DNA from: Istiophorus platypterus
Lineage: Eukaryota; Chordata; Actinopteri; Istiophoriformes; Istiophoridae
Direction: 5' to 3'
DNA: 64,000 nt
NCBI GenBank assembly: GCA_016859345.1
Contig: CM029124.1
Span: 22,786,480-22,850,479 of the forward strand
Part shown: piece by piece, positions 1 through 11,339 of the stretch
Layout of the letters: each line of letters starts with the position of its first letter
Position numbering within the stretch: the stretch's first letter is position 1
Program-made: the position numbers and the translations under genes
The notes under the pieces: model-generated
Told to the model about the DNA's origin: nothing
Databases searched by the model: none
Seen by the model: only the letters and a program-made list of their open reading frames with translations

Positions 1-1220
1 AGAACAGTGAAGCACATACAGCCTTTTTTCCCTCAAATTCTCTTAATTTAGGACCCTGCAGAAAGATGACAATCTCAAACATATGGCTAATGTTTTTTGT
101 TTGTCCATGTTCTTGATTGACAAGTTGGTCACCTGACTTCAGACAGAACATAAAAGTTCAGTTTGCAATTTAGGCCTGGCAGAGCATCGACAAGCAAGTA
201 CCATGTATCCTCTGATGTCATAGACTTCAGACAATCGATGAATGAAACAATTTGACCCATAATATTCTTTGGTCAGCTATAACTGGAGGAAAAGTCCTAT
301 GCTGTTTATCAGTTGATGTACATACCCTCTAATTAAAGATCAAATATTAAACTTATAGTGACAAAGCTTGGATGAAAGTTAAATTAGGAAGATCCCTTTC
401 GTAACGTTCTGCCTTGTTCCTATGGGTTAACACAGACTATATCATCCTGACCTATTTCTCTACGTCACCTCTGCTTTTCCACAATGTAGAAACTCTCCAT
501 TCACAACCTCGACGTCATCATATCTGGTCAATGATTTTTCTGCCATTCTTTAAATATCACTGCTAATGTGCCAGTCTGTCTTTCAGCCCTACTATTGGAT
601 ATTTGTACCGTAGCATTTAACCCATTTATCTGTAAGCTCAGCTACTCACCTTGTCAGTTGTTTTGGATCTAGGAGTGTTTTTGTCATGAGGCAGTGATTG
701 CTGATGTTGATCTCCATTGCCCCTCATGGTGTTTGTTGGTCCATCTCACAGGCCGCCAACATTCCTTTTAGACAGCGCTTTGAAATCTTTCAACAAGGCC
801 TATTAGCCAGCGGCCTTCAACACTCCTCAGCAACTCTCATGGGGATTAAGATAATCCAACCTCTGTGTCTTTCTGTATATATTAGTAATCATCATTCTTT
901 ATCAGTCACATTGCAAAAGTTTCCAGAACAACCAAACACATTCCCCCATTTGAGCAGCCTCTCTTTATCATTAAGTAAGATTCTAAGTTCTACTTTGCAG
1001 TCATCAAACTTCCACAGGTCCTCCACCTGCTGCAGTGGTTTTCTTATCTTAGAGCCTACTTGCAATGACTGCACCAGCTCCCTCTGCGAAGCTAATAGCT
1101 AGTCACTGGGTATCCCTCTCTCAGATAGGAAATTGCTTGGATCCCCTACTAATCTGGAGACCACAAATCTTACTCATGACACTCAAAAGATACAAGTTTT
1201 CCTAACTATGTAGCCTATAA
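1..1220. other. Unassigned AT-rich DNA
   Basis: I see no recognisable gene here. A 134-codon open frame at 698-1102 is serine- and leucine-rich with no motif I know. It lies upstream of, and in the same orientation as, the retroelement remnant at 1.8 kb, so it could be a decayed 5' part of that element, but nothing in it proves this. Confidence 0.4.
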
Positions 1221-1420
1221 CAGTAGGCAAAGTGAACACATCACTGCTCACGGCATCCCAGTTTCTACAATGGTAAGTGAAGGTATCAACATTCAAATGC
1301 TCTTCAGTTCCATACAACAGTAAGCAAATGCATCACAGTTCAAAGTTCTGCAGTTTCTACAGTCCTAAATGAATGCATCATTTTCCAGGCAATGGAATTC
1401 ATACAACAGTACTCAGTAAA
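1221..1420. repeat. Diverged tandem duplication, about 90-97 bp unit
   Basis: Two consecutive units start with CAGTAGGCAAA (1221) and CAGTAAGCAAA (1318), and a third begins at 1407 with CAGTACTCAG. Each full unit carries a CAGTTTCTACA core followed by a TAAATGAA/TAAGTGAA stretch, and ends in CATACAAC. The units differ at many positions, so the array is old. It sits just upstream of a retroelement remnant and may be part of that element's noncoding end. Confidence 0.55.
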
Positions 1421-1779
1421 GACAACATTAGGGAATGCATCTCCAGTCACACAGCACAAGCTTCTCCTCCGATTAGGAATTCTTTCAGTCTGTTGCTAGC
1501 CAGAACTGTCACTTTCATCATTTCAAAACTAGCCATAACAGCACAGAACGCACAGAACAGGTTAATAGATCAACAACTTATTAGTTATGACAGAGTTACA
1601 AGATTAGGATCGATTCTGTGGCTTTACAGACTTTTAATGGGGAAGTAACATACTGTGAATCACCACTAAGCTGAAAATAGCGCTCAGTCACCAGTGAAGA
1701 GCACCAGTCTTTAATTTGTTCAGTAACTATGTTGAATCACTTAGTCATTTCAGTTGGAAACTCTGTTTAGAAAACATTG

Positions 1780-2060
1780 TGCCCATATGTAATGAACAAA
1801 TTGACTGTACTTTCAGCAAACTTCAGCTGATGGCTCTGCTAGGTCATTTAATTTGGCCATATGCATTATCCCTCAAGGCCACCCCTTCATTTCCTGTTAC
1901 TCAACCAGACATTCAATTCTACACAGATGCAGTGCCTGTGGTTTTCTTTGGGCTGGGGGGAGCTGGCCCACTGTGAAGGAAGCTTGTTTACACGTGGTTA
2001 GCCATCCCAGTTTCCTGCTCTATCTCCTTCCTGTGCGGACCTGGAAATCCAGCCTGTTCT
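1780..2060 (+). pseudogene. DIRS-order retrotransposon scrap (reverse transcriptase / RNase H)
   Basis: The frame beginning at 1716 contains LMALLGHL at about 1833, a motif that in DIRS-type elements marks the end of the reverse transcriptase domain. A neighbouring frame continues the same domain with IIPQGHPFIS (about 1865-1894), so a one-base shift splits the conserved segment. Back in the first frame, IQFYTDA at 1911-1931 resembles the start of the DIRS RNase H domain. The part normally lying between these two motifs is largely missing, indicating an internal deletion as well as the frameshift. No function can remain. Ngaro versus true DIRS cannot be settled from so little; a decayed LTR element is the alternative. 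Confidence 0.6.
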
Positions 2061-2520
2061 CCTATCAGGATATGTCTGAGGTCAGTTTTTCATGTTGTGT
2101 TGGTAACATTGGCCTTATTCTACCTTAAAATAAGCATGCCCTTGTAACTTTGATTTCATCTGTTATTACAAAATATTAAAATTAAAGACCCATATATTTG
2201 AAATGAGGTTTTATCATTCTGTTCTAGGTTAAAATTTTCCAACACAAATTAAACCTTCAACTCATCATTGCCTCTCTTTTAACATTATCTTTACATTTTC
2301 CCCATGTTTCAGTCCTGATTTGATCATAACAGGTGGTCTAGGACCTCAGTAGTTATCAGGCCACTTCTTCAGGTAAGAGCCTGCACTGAAGGGAGTTTCC
2401 CCTACATGCTCTCTGCTCAAATTTCTCTCAGGTTTCATGAATAATTGGGGTAAGACATCACATAGCTGATGGTGGTTACAAGCGCATCACATTATCTTAA
2501 TTTCTTTAACCCATGTCTTC
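2060..2520. other. No recognisable feature
   Basis: AT-rich sequence between the retroelement scrap and the minisatellite. I see no open frame or repeat of note. Confidence 0.4.
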
Positions 2521-2549
2521 TCTCTCTCGTTCCGCTGGCTTCCACTCTC

Positions 2550-2990
2550 CTCGGCCTCTAGCCGTCATTGCAGGCTAACATCTAATCCCCTCTTCAGGCC
2601 TTGACACATGTTAACATCTATCTCTCCTCTCTGACCTTGGATTACCTCTAGCCTTCATTGGAGGCTACCGTTTGTGTCTCTCCTCTGGCCTTTGACTGCC
2701 CCCTAGCCTTTATCACGCACCAACATCTATCTCTTCCCTCTTGTCTCCCCTGCATCTATTTTGTTGTACGATAACATCCAACTCTTCTCAGGCCTTCGAT
2801 GACCTTAAGCCTTCACTGTAAGCTAACGTCTATCTCTCTCTTCCGGCTTTCAGCGGCCCTCTAGCTTTTGTCACCAGCTAACATATGTCTTTTTCCTCTG
2901 GCTTCCTGGCCCCTGACCTTCATCGCAGGCTAACATCTCTCTCTACTCTGGCCTTCCGACTCTAGCCTTCATCAGGCTGGTGTTGGGAAA
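2550..2990. repeat. Degenerate minisatellite, about 53 bp unit
   Basis: A pyrimidine-rich unit of the form CTCTAGCCTTCAT-(n)-GGCTAACATCTATCTCTC recurs at roughly 2559, 2645, 2700, 2755, 2808, 2862, 2912 and 2962, about every 50-55 bases. A partial unit lies near 2600. Copies differ by substitutions and small indels, so the array is ancient. It follows the DIRS-like scrap and could be a repeat internal to that element. Confidence 0.75.
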
Positions 2991-4100
2991 AAATGTGGAA
3001 GTCTACTTACACAGTTGACCGGCTCCTGATCACACAGTTTCGTGGGCCTTGCTGCCTTTCCAAGAGCGCAGGGGCTAATGACCTCAGGCCCTCAGGGCTG
3101 AGCTCTTGTAGAAACTGCTGAAATGTATTTAGAAAAAAGAATTACAGAATTAGGCTTCATAAAACATGATCATAACTTCATTATTCCAGTTTACACCCAA
3201 CTTATTTTATGATGTGCAAATTATCATTGACTGAAAAGTCATAATATACAGTAAATGCGAGGAATAAGTGCAGGATTGCCAACTTGCATAGTGAATAAAG
3301 CATGATCCTTAGAGAAAGTAGTGCAATTGTACAGATTGGTTTTAATTTGATATTTATCTTAAAGAATTAAACATACCCAGAAAGTCATTTTGAATGTACT
3401 AGCTTTAATAATCCAGTCAGAATTAAACTGGAAGGAGCGGTGAGTTTTTCAAGCATCACAAGTTAATCTCAAGATAAACCATTTAAGTTAGAAACCCTGA
3501 ATATTTCACTTAGTAATGTTGGTTCAATGTGAGCACTGAATTCATATTACTATCATACTTAGTTAATTAATTTGGTAGCTGACAAAACTGATAATGTGAT
3601 ATTGATTCGGCACTTATGTAGAAACATTACAATTAGCAAGATGTCATCATGCTAGTTAGCAAAACAAAATCATTTCAAAAGTACACTGAAAAACGTAATG
3701 CTGGTTGTAATGCACTAGATCACTTGAGGGAGAAAAGCTTTATGACACCATAATACAGATTCACTGTACACACTATGCATAAGGCTATATTCAGTGAGTG
3801 ATAATTATATGAGAGTGTTGCTGCTGGTGGGGTAATGCATTTGGATGGGGAAGAGGAGGGAGGAGGGACCAAAGAGTGTGTTTCCTTATTTCTTATGGTA
3901 GTGGTAGGCCTCCCAACTTTCTGGTAATATGTTGCCCCTTATCTGTTTAGAGTATGAGGTGAGGCTAGGCAGGCAAACTCTAAAGACGTAATACACAGAA
4001 GACCACAAACACAGATGATAAAAGTTTAACTTACTTGAACGACTGTGAAGCCGTGACTCTGTGCAACTAGGTAAAAAAACAGTGTGTTTACTTAGGAAAT
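2990..4100. other. No recognisable feature
   Basis: Mixed unique sequence. A GC-richer patch at 3000-3120 directly after the minisatellite is not assignable, and the rest is AT-rich with no credible open frame. Confidence 0.4.
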
Positions 4101-4111
4101 CATGGGACCCA

Positions 4112-4396
4112 GCCCCCCCCCCACACACACACACACACACACTGTCTGTTTTCTTCTACATTGTTTCATGCCCAAAGTATGTAAAAGCAGTGTCATAACA
4201 AAATCCCCCTGAAATTTAAGGACATTCAATCAGTATTCTCAGAAATTTCCATTGAAAGATCTCACAAATTATTTCCTAAATGGCTTGACGTAATATGTAC
4301 ACACACACACACACACACAGAAATTAACACAAACACACACATTTATAGCTGCAACTATTTGTATATAAGTTAATGATCTATCTATCTTCACTTGGC

Positions 4397-4432
<36 letters not shown>

Positions 4433-4861
4433 GTGTAAATTTTATCTCTGTATCTATCTCTTTCTATCTGCCATTTTGTGTCTGTTCATGTGTGTGTGTT
4501 TCGTCCAGACAGGGGAGTCTCTGTGTGATCTAGGGCCAGGCAGGGTCTCGCTATGGTTAGTGAGGTCATAGCAAGCCAAGTTATTGCCTAATTAGATTAC
4601 TGCACACATCCTGTTCAGAGGCTACACAAATACACACACATACACACACATGCACGAGGAAATTCACACAGTCAGTGATAAGAACACACAGAAAAAGACC
4701 CCATAATGACCACACACACTTTCTTCTTTATCTAGTCCTTTATATGTGTGTGTGTTGTGTGTGTGTGTGTGTGTGCATGTCCTTTAGATGTTCCTGAGCT
4801 CTACACTGGTCAAGACCTTTAAAGGGTCAGCAGCAGTTTGGGCCTCTCTCTTCCTGTTCAG

Positions 4862-4933
<72 letters not shown>

Positions 4934-4935
4934 TA
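4112..4935. repeat. Cluster of five CA/GT microsatellites
   Basis: Runs occur at 4121-4142 (CA, preceded by a C tract from 4113), 4299-4319 (AC), 4399-4431 (GT), 4745-4775 (GT) and 4864-4930 (CA, about 33 units). The strand alternates between CA and GT, so neighbouring arrays are inverted relative to each other. Degenerate CACACA words fill the spaces. Five arrays in about 820 bases is denser than elsewhere in the window. Confidence 0.95.
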
Positions 4936-5149
4936 TACACAGTTGAATGAGATTTCCTGTCTATGTTATAAAGAAGAACAGTGGGCCTAAACGAGCTTTG
5001 ATCATTTTATGCAGTCATTCATTCCTGTTCCCTCTGCCTCTCTTCTAAACTGAGAAACTAATTTGTAATAGTTAAGAACTTAACTTCTCCAATCACTATT
5101 CAGCAAAATATAGATTCAGATAACAATTAAATAAGATAGTCTGCATCAT

Positions 5150-5215
5150 CAGTACACTGTCTTAATTTCCCTGGTATTAATAAAGTAAAAAAAATTTTTT
5201 AAAAAACTACCACAA
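5150..5215 (+). mobile_element. Retroposon 3' tail-like end
   Basis: TTTCCCTGGTATTAATAAAG followed by an A-rich run resembles the 3' end of several fish LINE/SINE families, where a similar phrase precedes the poly-A. Only the tail is visible; the body upstream is not recognisable. The match could be chance. Confidence 0.35.
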
Positions 5216-5221
5216 AAGAAC

Positions 5222-5259
5222 AACTGCCTGTTGTAAACAACCATCTACAACAGGCAGTT
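5222..5259. repeat. Perfect 14-bp inverted repeat with 10-base loop
   Basis: AACTGCCTGTTGTA at 5222-5235 is followed by a 10-base spacer and its exact reverse complement at 5246-5259. A transcript of either strand would form a short hairpin. The stem is too short for a microRNA precursor. Confidence 0.9.
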
Positions 5260-7430
5260 TGGTTAATAATCACAATATCCTCTTTTGCTTTTAAAAAATA
5301 GGTTTTGATATTTGGATTGATGTGGAGAGTGGTGTGAAACCAGTTTGATTACGTGTAGTGTTTCCCCCAGAATTCCCTTTGTCATTGATCTGATCTCTTG
5401 TTGGTTCCACATATGAGGGCATCCACACTATTTGACTATTGTGGAATTGAGATGCACTATTTTTTGTTGTTAAAACCACATACACAAATAGTGTGGGAGA
5501 TCAGTCCCCTGTAGTTTCTTTGGTATATTTACACTCGTGTTTATTGTAACTTTTCCAGGACTTAAGTAATTTACCTAAATTCTGACCATATAGCCATGAT
5601 ACAACAGCGGAGGAACGGCAGCAGTAGAGAAGATACAGACCTGTTTTTAAAACCCTACAGTTTTCTGTCAAGTTAAGCACACAGTCCTCCTTCTGACAAC
5701 CCCCTGTCTTGCTCTGCCCTCTCCAGCCTTCCTTCTGCGACATGCTGCAGACTGATCCTTAATTGTTGTTCTAATCTTTGTGATTTATATTGCCTCATTA
5801 ATATCTATTGTTCACACAATCTTCCCACATGTCTCTCTCCTCACTAATGCATCCCTTCCATCCTGCACCACTTCTCTCCCCATCTCCGCATTTGCCTTTT
5901 TATCTCTCAGTCCACTGTCCCTTGTCCCCTCTTTTCTCCCATTTTCATCTATTTATTTCACCCACTTACATGACCCCCTCCCTCTTCTTGTTCACTGATC
6001 ACACATAAATTAACACTGAAGGCTTCCATAATTGCTTATGTAAAAACTCACACTAATGCACACAGCGCTCCCTATTTAACGGGTCTAATTTTATCCCCCT
6101 GCACTGTATTACCCACCCCACTAATATACATGGTTTTTATGCTAAATGATTGATGTCTCACCATACCACATTTTCCACTTCATTAATAAAAAATTGTGTC
6201 TTTATTTATTAATGGGTAATATACATATACATGTATTTATGATTCAATTAGGGCAGTGATAGAACTGCAGTCGGGACCTATAAGAGGGAATTTACTGTGT
6301 AGGCTTGAAGATCTAAGTGCTTGGTAAAGGATCTGTATTGAAGTATTGCTCCTCTTGCCATGGATGACTTCATTACACTGTACAGTAAGAAGCGCTGTTT
6401 GTTGATAAAGGTGTGGATGTTTTACATGAAGCCCTGGTGTCAGAAGTGAAAGAATAAACCTCAGTTATTAAGGTTCAGTAAGAATTTTAATTAAAGCTAG
6501 ACAAAAATATGGGATTAAAATTAGGGATAACAGTCCTGAATAATGTAAGACGTAAATACCGCAGTTAAGTAAGAGACTTTGAATAAATCATCTTGTTCTA
6601 AATAATAAGGGGGGGGGCAAATGGGTAGTTTTAACTCTAATAAAAATAGAGATTACACCTTCATTTTTAGCTCTTTCAGTTTTTATGACAGTAGGTGATG
6701 AGAGAAACAGATAAGATATGGAGACATGCAAAGTTGGGAAGAGAAGAACTGACTCTTCAAATGTCACAAGGTTAGATAGCACCACTGGTGAGTAGAACAG
6801 CTTTTGAGTGCCAGGATTGAAACAATACTGTAAGTGGAGCATCTAAATTCCTAAAACTGTCTCAATGAACAATAATCAGTACACCGCATTAAATCCAAGT
6901 ACAGGGCTACAGTGTTTTGAGAGTGTATGTTTATGAGCTTACTTAATCTAAGAGAGAAGCCTACTTTGAGAAAACAGTTTGGGTTAATTGTCTTGTGTTC
7001 ATTTAAATGTTGCAGAGTGAGTAATTTTGACAAATTTTGATCACAGAAACTTCTTATTTTGGGTTTATTTTTGGGCTTAATTTGATTCCTCATCCTAGAC
7101 AACCTTAAGGCACATAGGGCTAGATACATAACACCAGAAAGAATAAGGCATCCTTCATATTTTTCTGAGAAAAATAATGCATGAATCTTGGTCAGGAAGT
7201 AGGTAAAATCTTAAACTCAGCATTTTGAGCATGCATTCTTATATCAGAGAATTGTTTTCCCCCCTTACATCTAACACACACAAACAGGTTTACAAGCCTT
7301 GTAAATCAAGTCCCAAGACGGACACTCATTTGCCTGTACAATTACTGCTGGGCAGTATCAGCTACAAAACTAGCCTATATTAGTTGTCTTTTTTTCTCAT
7401 TTCTTTTGTAAATGTCTGTGTTTGAGTCTG
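5260..7430. other. Unique AT-rich DNA
   Basis: No gene is visible. A pyrimidine-rich stretch at about 5800-5995 produces serine/leucine-rich frames that are compositional only. A G run lies at 6610-6617. Confidence 0.4.
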
Positions 7431-7439
7431 TGAATCTGA

Positions 7440-7680
7440 CTGCTAACCTAATAGAAGTCAGGATAACCCTGCTGGCGGAGAGACTGCAGCCACAGGGCTA
7501 ATAGAAAGATAATGAGTCCATCCATACTCACGCCTCTATTAAATCTCTCCTTAATACTCTCCCTGGAATGGTGGGTGTATTTGAGCTTGGTCGTCCTTTA
7601 TGACTGCAGCGTTATGAGAAAAGTGAACCATCAATGAATATTCATGGTCCAGAAAGCTAAATTCCTCTTACAAACAAATT
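7440..7680. promoter_or_regulatory. Candidate conserved noncoding element
   Basis: A repeat-free block with balanced composition and closely packed AT-rich transcription-factor-like words, including TATTAAATC and CAATGAATATTCATGG (a partial palindrome around ATGAATATTCAT). It differs from the low-complexity DNA around it. No open frame explains it. Conservation is inferred from texture only. Confidence 0.35.
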
Positions 7681-9235
7681 GTTTACAGTGAAAATTGAAG
7701 GTGTTTCCAAAGTAGAGTACTTATGGAAGGCTGCATTCAAGTCTGTGAATGAGGTAAACTACCCAAAATACAATAAAAGAGTAGAAAATATTTGGCAAAA
7801 GACCAACAAGAAGGTGTATTAAATCAAGACTACAGTAATAATGCTCACGTAAAATTTATATATTAGCTCATGGGTTAGAAAGAATAGTCACAAGTCACAG
7901 CCAGAGTTACTCTAAACTACACATGCTTGATCACTTTTTGACACCACAAAGCTCTTGAATGTTAAAAAGTTGCTCTTTGTGCCAGAAAAGTGGTGTTATT
8001 AGCCTGTTGATATGTATAGATATATACATTTTTTATCATTGTCAAAAATTCCATTGGAAAGCATGAAGCATAAAACTTGTGAAATGTATAGTTTAATTTA
8101 AAATTTAAAAAAGGGCTCAGTAATATCCTAAAACAGTGGGGCACTGTAGCTTTCTGTAATCGTTACTCAAACAGGAGGAGATAGGACATTTGTTGGAAAC
8201 TATTAATTCACATTTGGTGCTCTAGTGAGTATTTACCACAGCAGGACAGAGTATGTGGGATTGACTAAAAATAAATAGTGTGTATTCATGGTATTAAAGT
8301 AACATGTCACCCTATGATCCATGTGTCAACACCGTGCCTCATTGATGTGTTTAATAGTATTTGAACAACCTTGGAGCTTTATGGCTCAGAGGAGCACGAT
8401 AGACCACGTTTACTACACATACAAAATTGCTGTCGGTGGCATAATTTCATATAGAAAGTAACCAGATTCATATTTAACTTAAATAAAAGCATGGTAATAA
8501 AAATGTTAATGAAGCAAGTTCATAGAAGCCAGCCTTTCCCTGGAATATAGGAAAACATATGTGGGACAATAAAACATGATCGACAATTGTCATATTTCAT
8601 ATAGAATATGAGGTTGCTCAAAACTAATTCTGGTCACCAAGTTTATATAGTATCACTTGAGGTGAATATGAAGCCTCAGTACTCAACATCTGCTCTAACA
8701 GTCTCAAAAAGTTTAGTAATGGCATATGATGGCTTTGTACTCAGCCACTGGCTATAACAAAGGGTGATCACTTCCCCTGACATGGTTCTGTTGTCCCAGA
8801 TGAATTCTAAATAGCAATAACTGGATTCTTCTTGTGCAACCACAGGGTTTTGTGAACCAAAATCATGCAGACACAGAAAGTTAATGGATTTGTCCCTCCA
8901 TCATACACAACACCTTGGAGAAGCAAAGTGGCTTTTGTCCAGTGTTTCCAATTCTTTAGCATTGCATTACAGTGAGCAACACATGTGCACATATTCACAC
9001 AATCTGCATCACACTTTCTGTCTCTTTCAAACTTATACATACAGATGCATGAATATAAACCCCAAAGAGAAAAGCACAAAAATATCCAAGAATATTTTGA
9101 TACGTGTCGAGGATGAGGATAATGTGATGCCACCTCTAATACCTCGACTGGGACACAATGTCCCTACCACTGCCTTCCTTTTACATGTGAAAACAGCAGA
9201 GAAGGCACATATGAATGACAATGTGGTGCGTGTCA
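7680..9235. other. No recognisable feature
   Basis: AT-rich unique sequence. Overlapping open frames at 8807-9246 on both strands have no motif or codon pattern suggesting coding. Confidence 0.4.
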
Positions 9236-9239
9236 GTGC

Positions 9240-9435
9240 AGGCTGACTTATTGGGGATGTATTGTGCAGGCCAGGCCAGCTTACTTCATGCCACAGTGTT
9301 ATTTACCCCTTTTTTTCTATTACCAGTGCATTTTATTGCAGAGGGAATCAGGAAGATGTAATTGCCTACCAGGTATCTGCTTGCATTATCGGCCCTAGGA
9401 TGGCATTAACTATAAATAGATAAAGGACATTATGC
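9240..9435. promoter_or_regulatory. Candidate conserved noncoding element
   Basis: A repeat-free block from the GACTTATTGGGG word to about 9435, containing GATGTAATTGCCTACC and a TAAATAGATAAAGG stretch. A GT-rich degenerate microsatellite follows immediately. The assignment rests on composition alone. Confidence 0.3.
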
Positions 9436-9454
9436 AGCCATATTGTGTACTCTG

Positions 9455-9790
9455 TTTGTGTATGTGTCTGTGTGTGTGTCTGTGTGAGGGGTGTGGGTTG
9501 TCGGGTGGATGATAGGAGCAGCAAGGGTTTTTGAAAAGTGTGTTTGCTTGTGTGCGTGTGTTGTGTGAGTCTGGTGAGTGTGTGTGTGTGTGTTATTTGA
9601 TTTATTCAAACTACACAGCCTGTGGTTTATGACAGATAGGATATACAAATCTATTGTGAGGTTAGAATTAGATATTTGACCAGACAATGGGATAAGCTGC
9701 ATCTCCAGAAGTGACCCGCATAAACCCTGGGTGTATATTGTTAGTGTATAGGTACAGTATACGTATGTGTGTGTGTGTGTATGTGTGTTT
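9455..9790. repeat. Degenerate GT-rich tracts
   Basis: Interrupted GT repeats lie at about 9455-9490, 9540-9595 and 9763-9787, with unique sequence between. Read on the other strand they encode His/Thr-rich frames that are artefacts. Confidence 0.8.
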
Positions 9791-9889
9791 GGAAGTGCTT
9801 TAGAAAACAATGCATATTGCAATTTAAGTTTCTTTGAATTAAAAGGAGGTGTGTGTTGTGTGAAACCTGCATCTTTCAAGCAAGCTTAG

Positions 9890-10210
9890 CAAGGTGTGTT
9901 ACAACAGAATTGTGTCTTTCCTTTTCTTTCATTATTTCTTTCTCTCTGTCTGCTTCAGTCTGGCTATGTGGGCACAGACAAAGTCAAACTGCTGCTCGCA
10001 CATATTTGGGCAGCTATTTAATTAAAAGTGGATTACAAGAGTGTTGGGTAAACAAAGATCAGATTAACAAATAGGCCGTCGCTGCTTTCCCATTTGCTAA
10101 TGCAAATTTGACTTGACGATGGGATTGGTCGTGCAGAAGAACGGCTCTGCCACTCCGGTGGAATATTAAGACCCGGTCTGGAGCTCAAGTTAAGTCGACG
10201 ACTCGCAGAA
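9890..10210. promoter_or_regulatory. Candidate enhancer with palindromic octamer site
   Basis: The block is repeat-free apart from a short CT run. It holds ATTTGCTAATGCAAAT at 10092-10107, in which ATTTGC and GCAAAT are exact inverted half-sites around TAAT. This is very close to the palindromic octamer element bound by POU-domain dimers, with a homeobox-type TAAT core embedded. The flank at 10110-10200 is GC-richer, with several CpGs, and differs from the local AT-rich background. Enhancer function is inferred. Confidence 0.4.
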
Positions 10211-10241
10211 GTTGGCTAAGCCCCCATCCTTATGCCCAGTT

Positions 10242-10252
10242 TGTGTGTGTGT

Positions 10253-10305
<53 letters not shown>
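10242..10305. repeat. (GT)n microsatellite
   Basis: About 32 GT units with a single TATG interruption near 10257. Confidence 0.97.
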
Positions 10306-10307
<2 letters not shown>

Positions 10308-11080
10308 AGTGTTATCTTGCAAGATATTATTCCTAATTTCTTATCTCTGAGGTGTGGTTCTTGATTTGAATGATGAAGTTTATGCAACAGATAATGAACA
10401 GCATAGCATGGTTCTGTAAATGTTTTTATACTAAAACAAAAATATTTAAACACAAAAATACAAGTGAGGGTGCAGACTCCACATTTGATTCTTTTTCAAT
10501 CCAAACATTTCTAATTCATTGCTGGACTGTAGAGTTTTACACTGTGTATATGGAGACATCAATGATGCCTTTGATTAGAAAAGTCTTTCTAAAACATACT
10601 GTAACGGTAGAGTAACTTGAATGTAAATGACTGATTAAGACCCTCAGGGGTTCCCTACACTAGCAGGACTCCTGGACTCCAGGTAGAGAACCACTGAATG
10701 TTATGGAGGACAGAGCATTTAATTTCACTTCCCCTCTCATGGTCCAGTATGTCTCCTCTGTTTTACAACTTTGCTAGGTAAATGTCTTAATCACACTGAC
10801 TAGGCTACTCTTACTGCCCACCTGTCATAATCCAGATAAGAATATGTGTTGAGTTGACAAAAACAGTTTCCATCCACTGACAGGGAAAGTATCATGGGGA
10901 TATTATTTTTTCCCCTCTGATACCTGTAGTATTAGTACTAATTCCACCCCTTTGACTTGACTTGTATTAGTAGACCCAAACATGGCTCCCATCCTAACCT
11001 CAGCCATCCTGGCAATCTATCCAACAATTGTCCAGACATTTCATATACAACCCAAAAAGTTATTATCGGGGTAACACTAA
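10306..11080. other. No recognisable feature
   Basis: Unique AT-rich sequence. A phrase at 10640-10700 ending in AGAGAACCACTGAA resembles an end seen in fish dispersed repeats, but too little is present to call. Confidence 0.35.
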
Positions 11081-11089
11081 ATGAAAAGG

Positions 11090-11138
11090 CTATCTATTTA
11101 TCTATCTATCTATCTATCTATCTACCTACCTATCTATC

Positions 11139-11169
<31 letters not shown>

Positions 11170-11241
11170 CTACCTACCTATCTATCTATCTATTTATCTA
11201 TCTATCTATCTACCTACCTATCTATCTATCTATCTACCTAC

Positions 11242-11338
<97 letters not shown>
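11090..11338. repeat. (TCTA)n tetranucleotide array with patterned variants
   Basis: About 62 TCTA units. The first half contains regularly spaced TACC-TACC pairs and single TTTA variants, which together form a higher-order repeat. The second half, from about 11240 on, is a pure run. This suggests recent expansion at the 3' side. The 150- and 141-codon frames across it are repeat translations. Confidence 0.97.
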
Positions 11339-11339
11339 C

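Noticed and set aside
5222..5259. Hairpin as a microRNA precursor
   Set aside because: A 14-bp stem is far shorter than a microRNA hairpin and no longer flanking pairing is visible.
9430..9879. 149-codon minus frame
   Set aside because: It depends on His-Thr codons from GT-rich microsatellite sequence.
10640..10700. Phrase resembling a dispersed-repeat end
   Set aside because: Too short and no matching second end.
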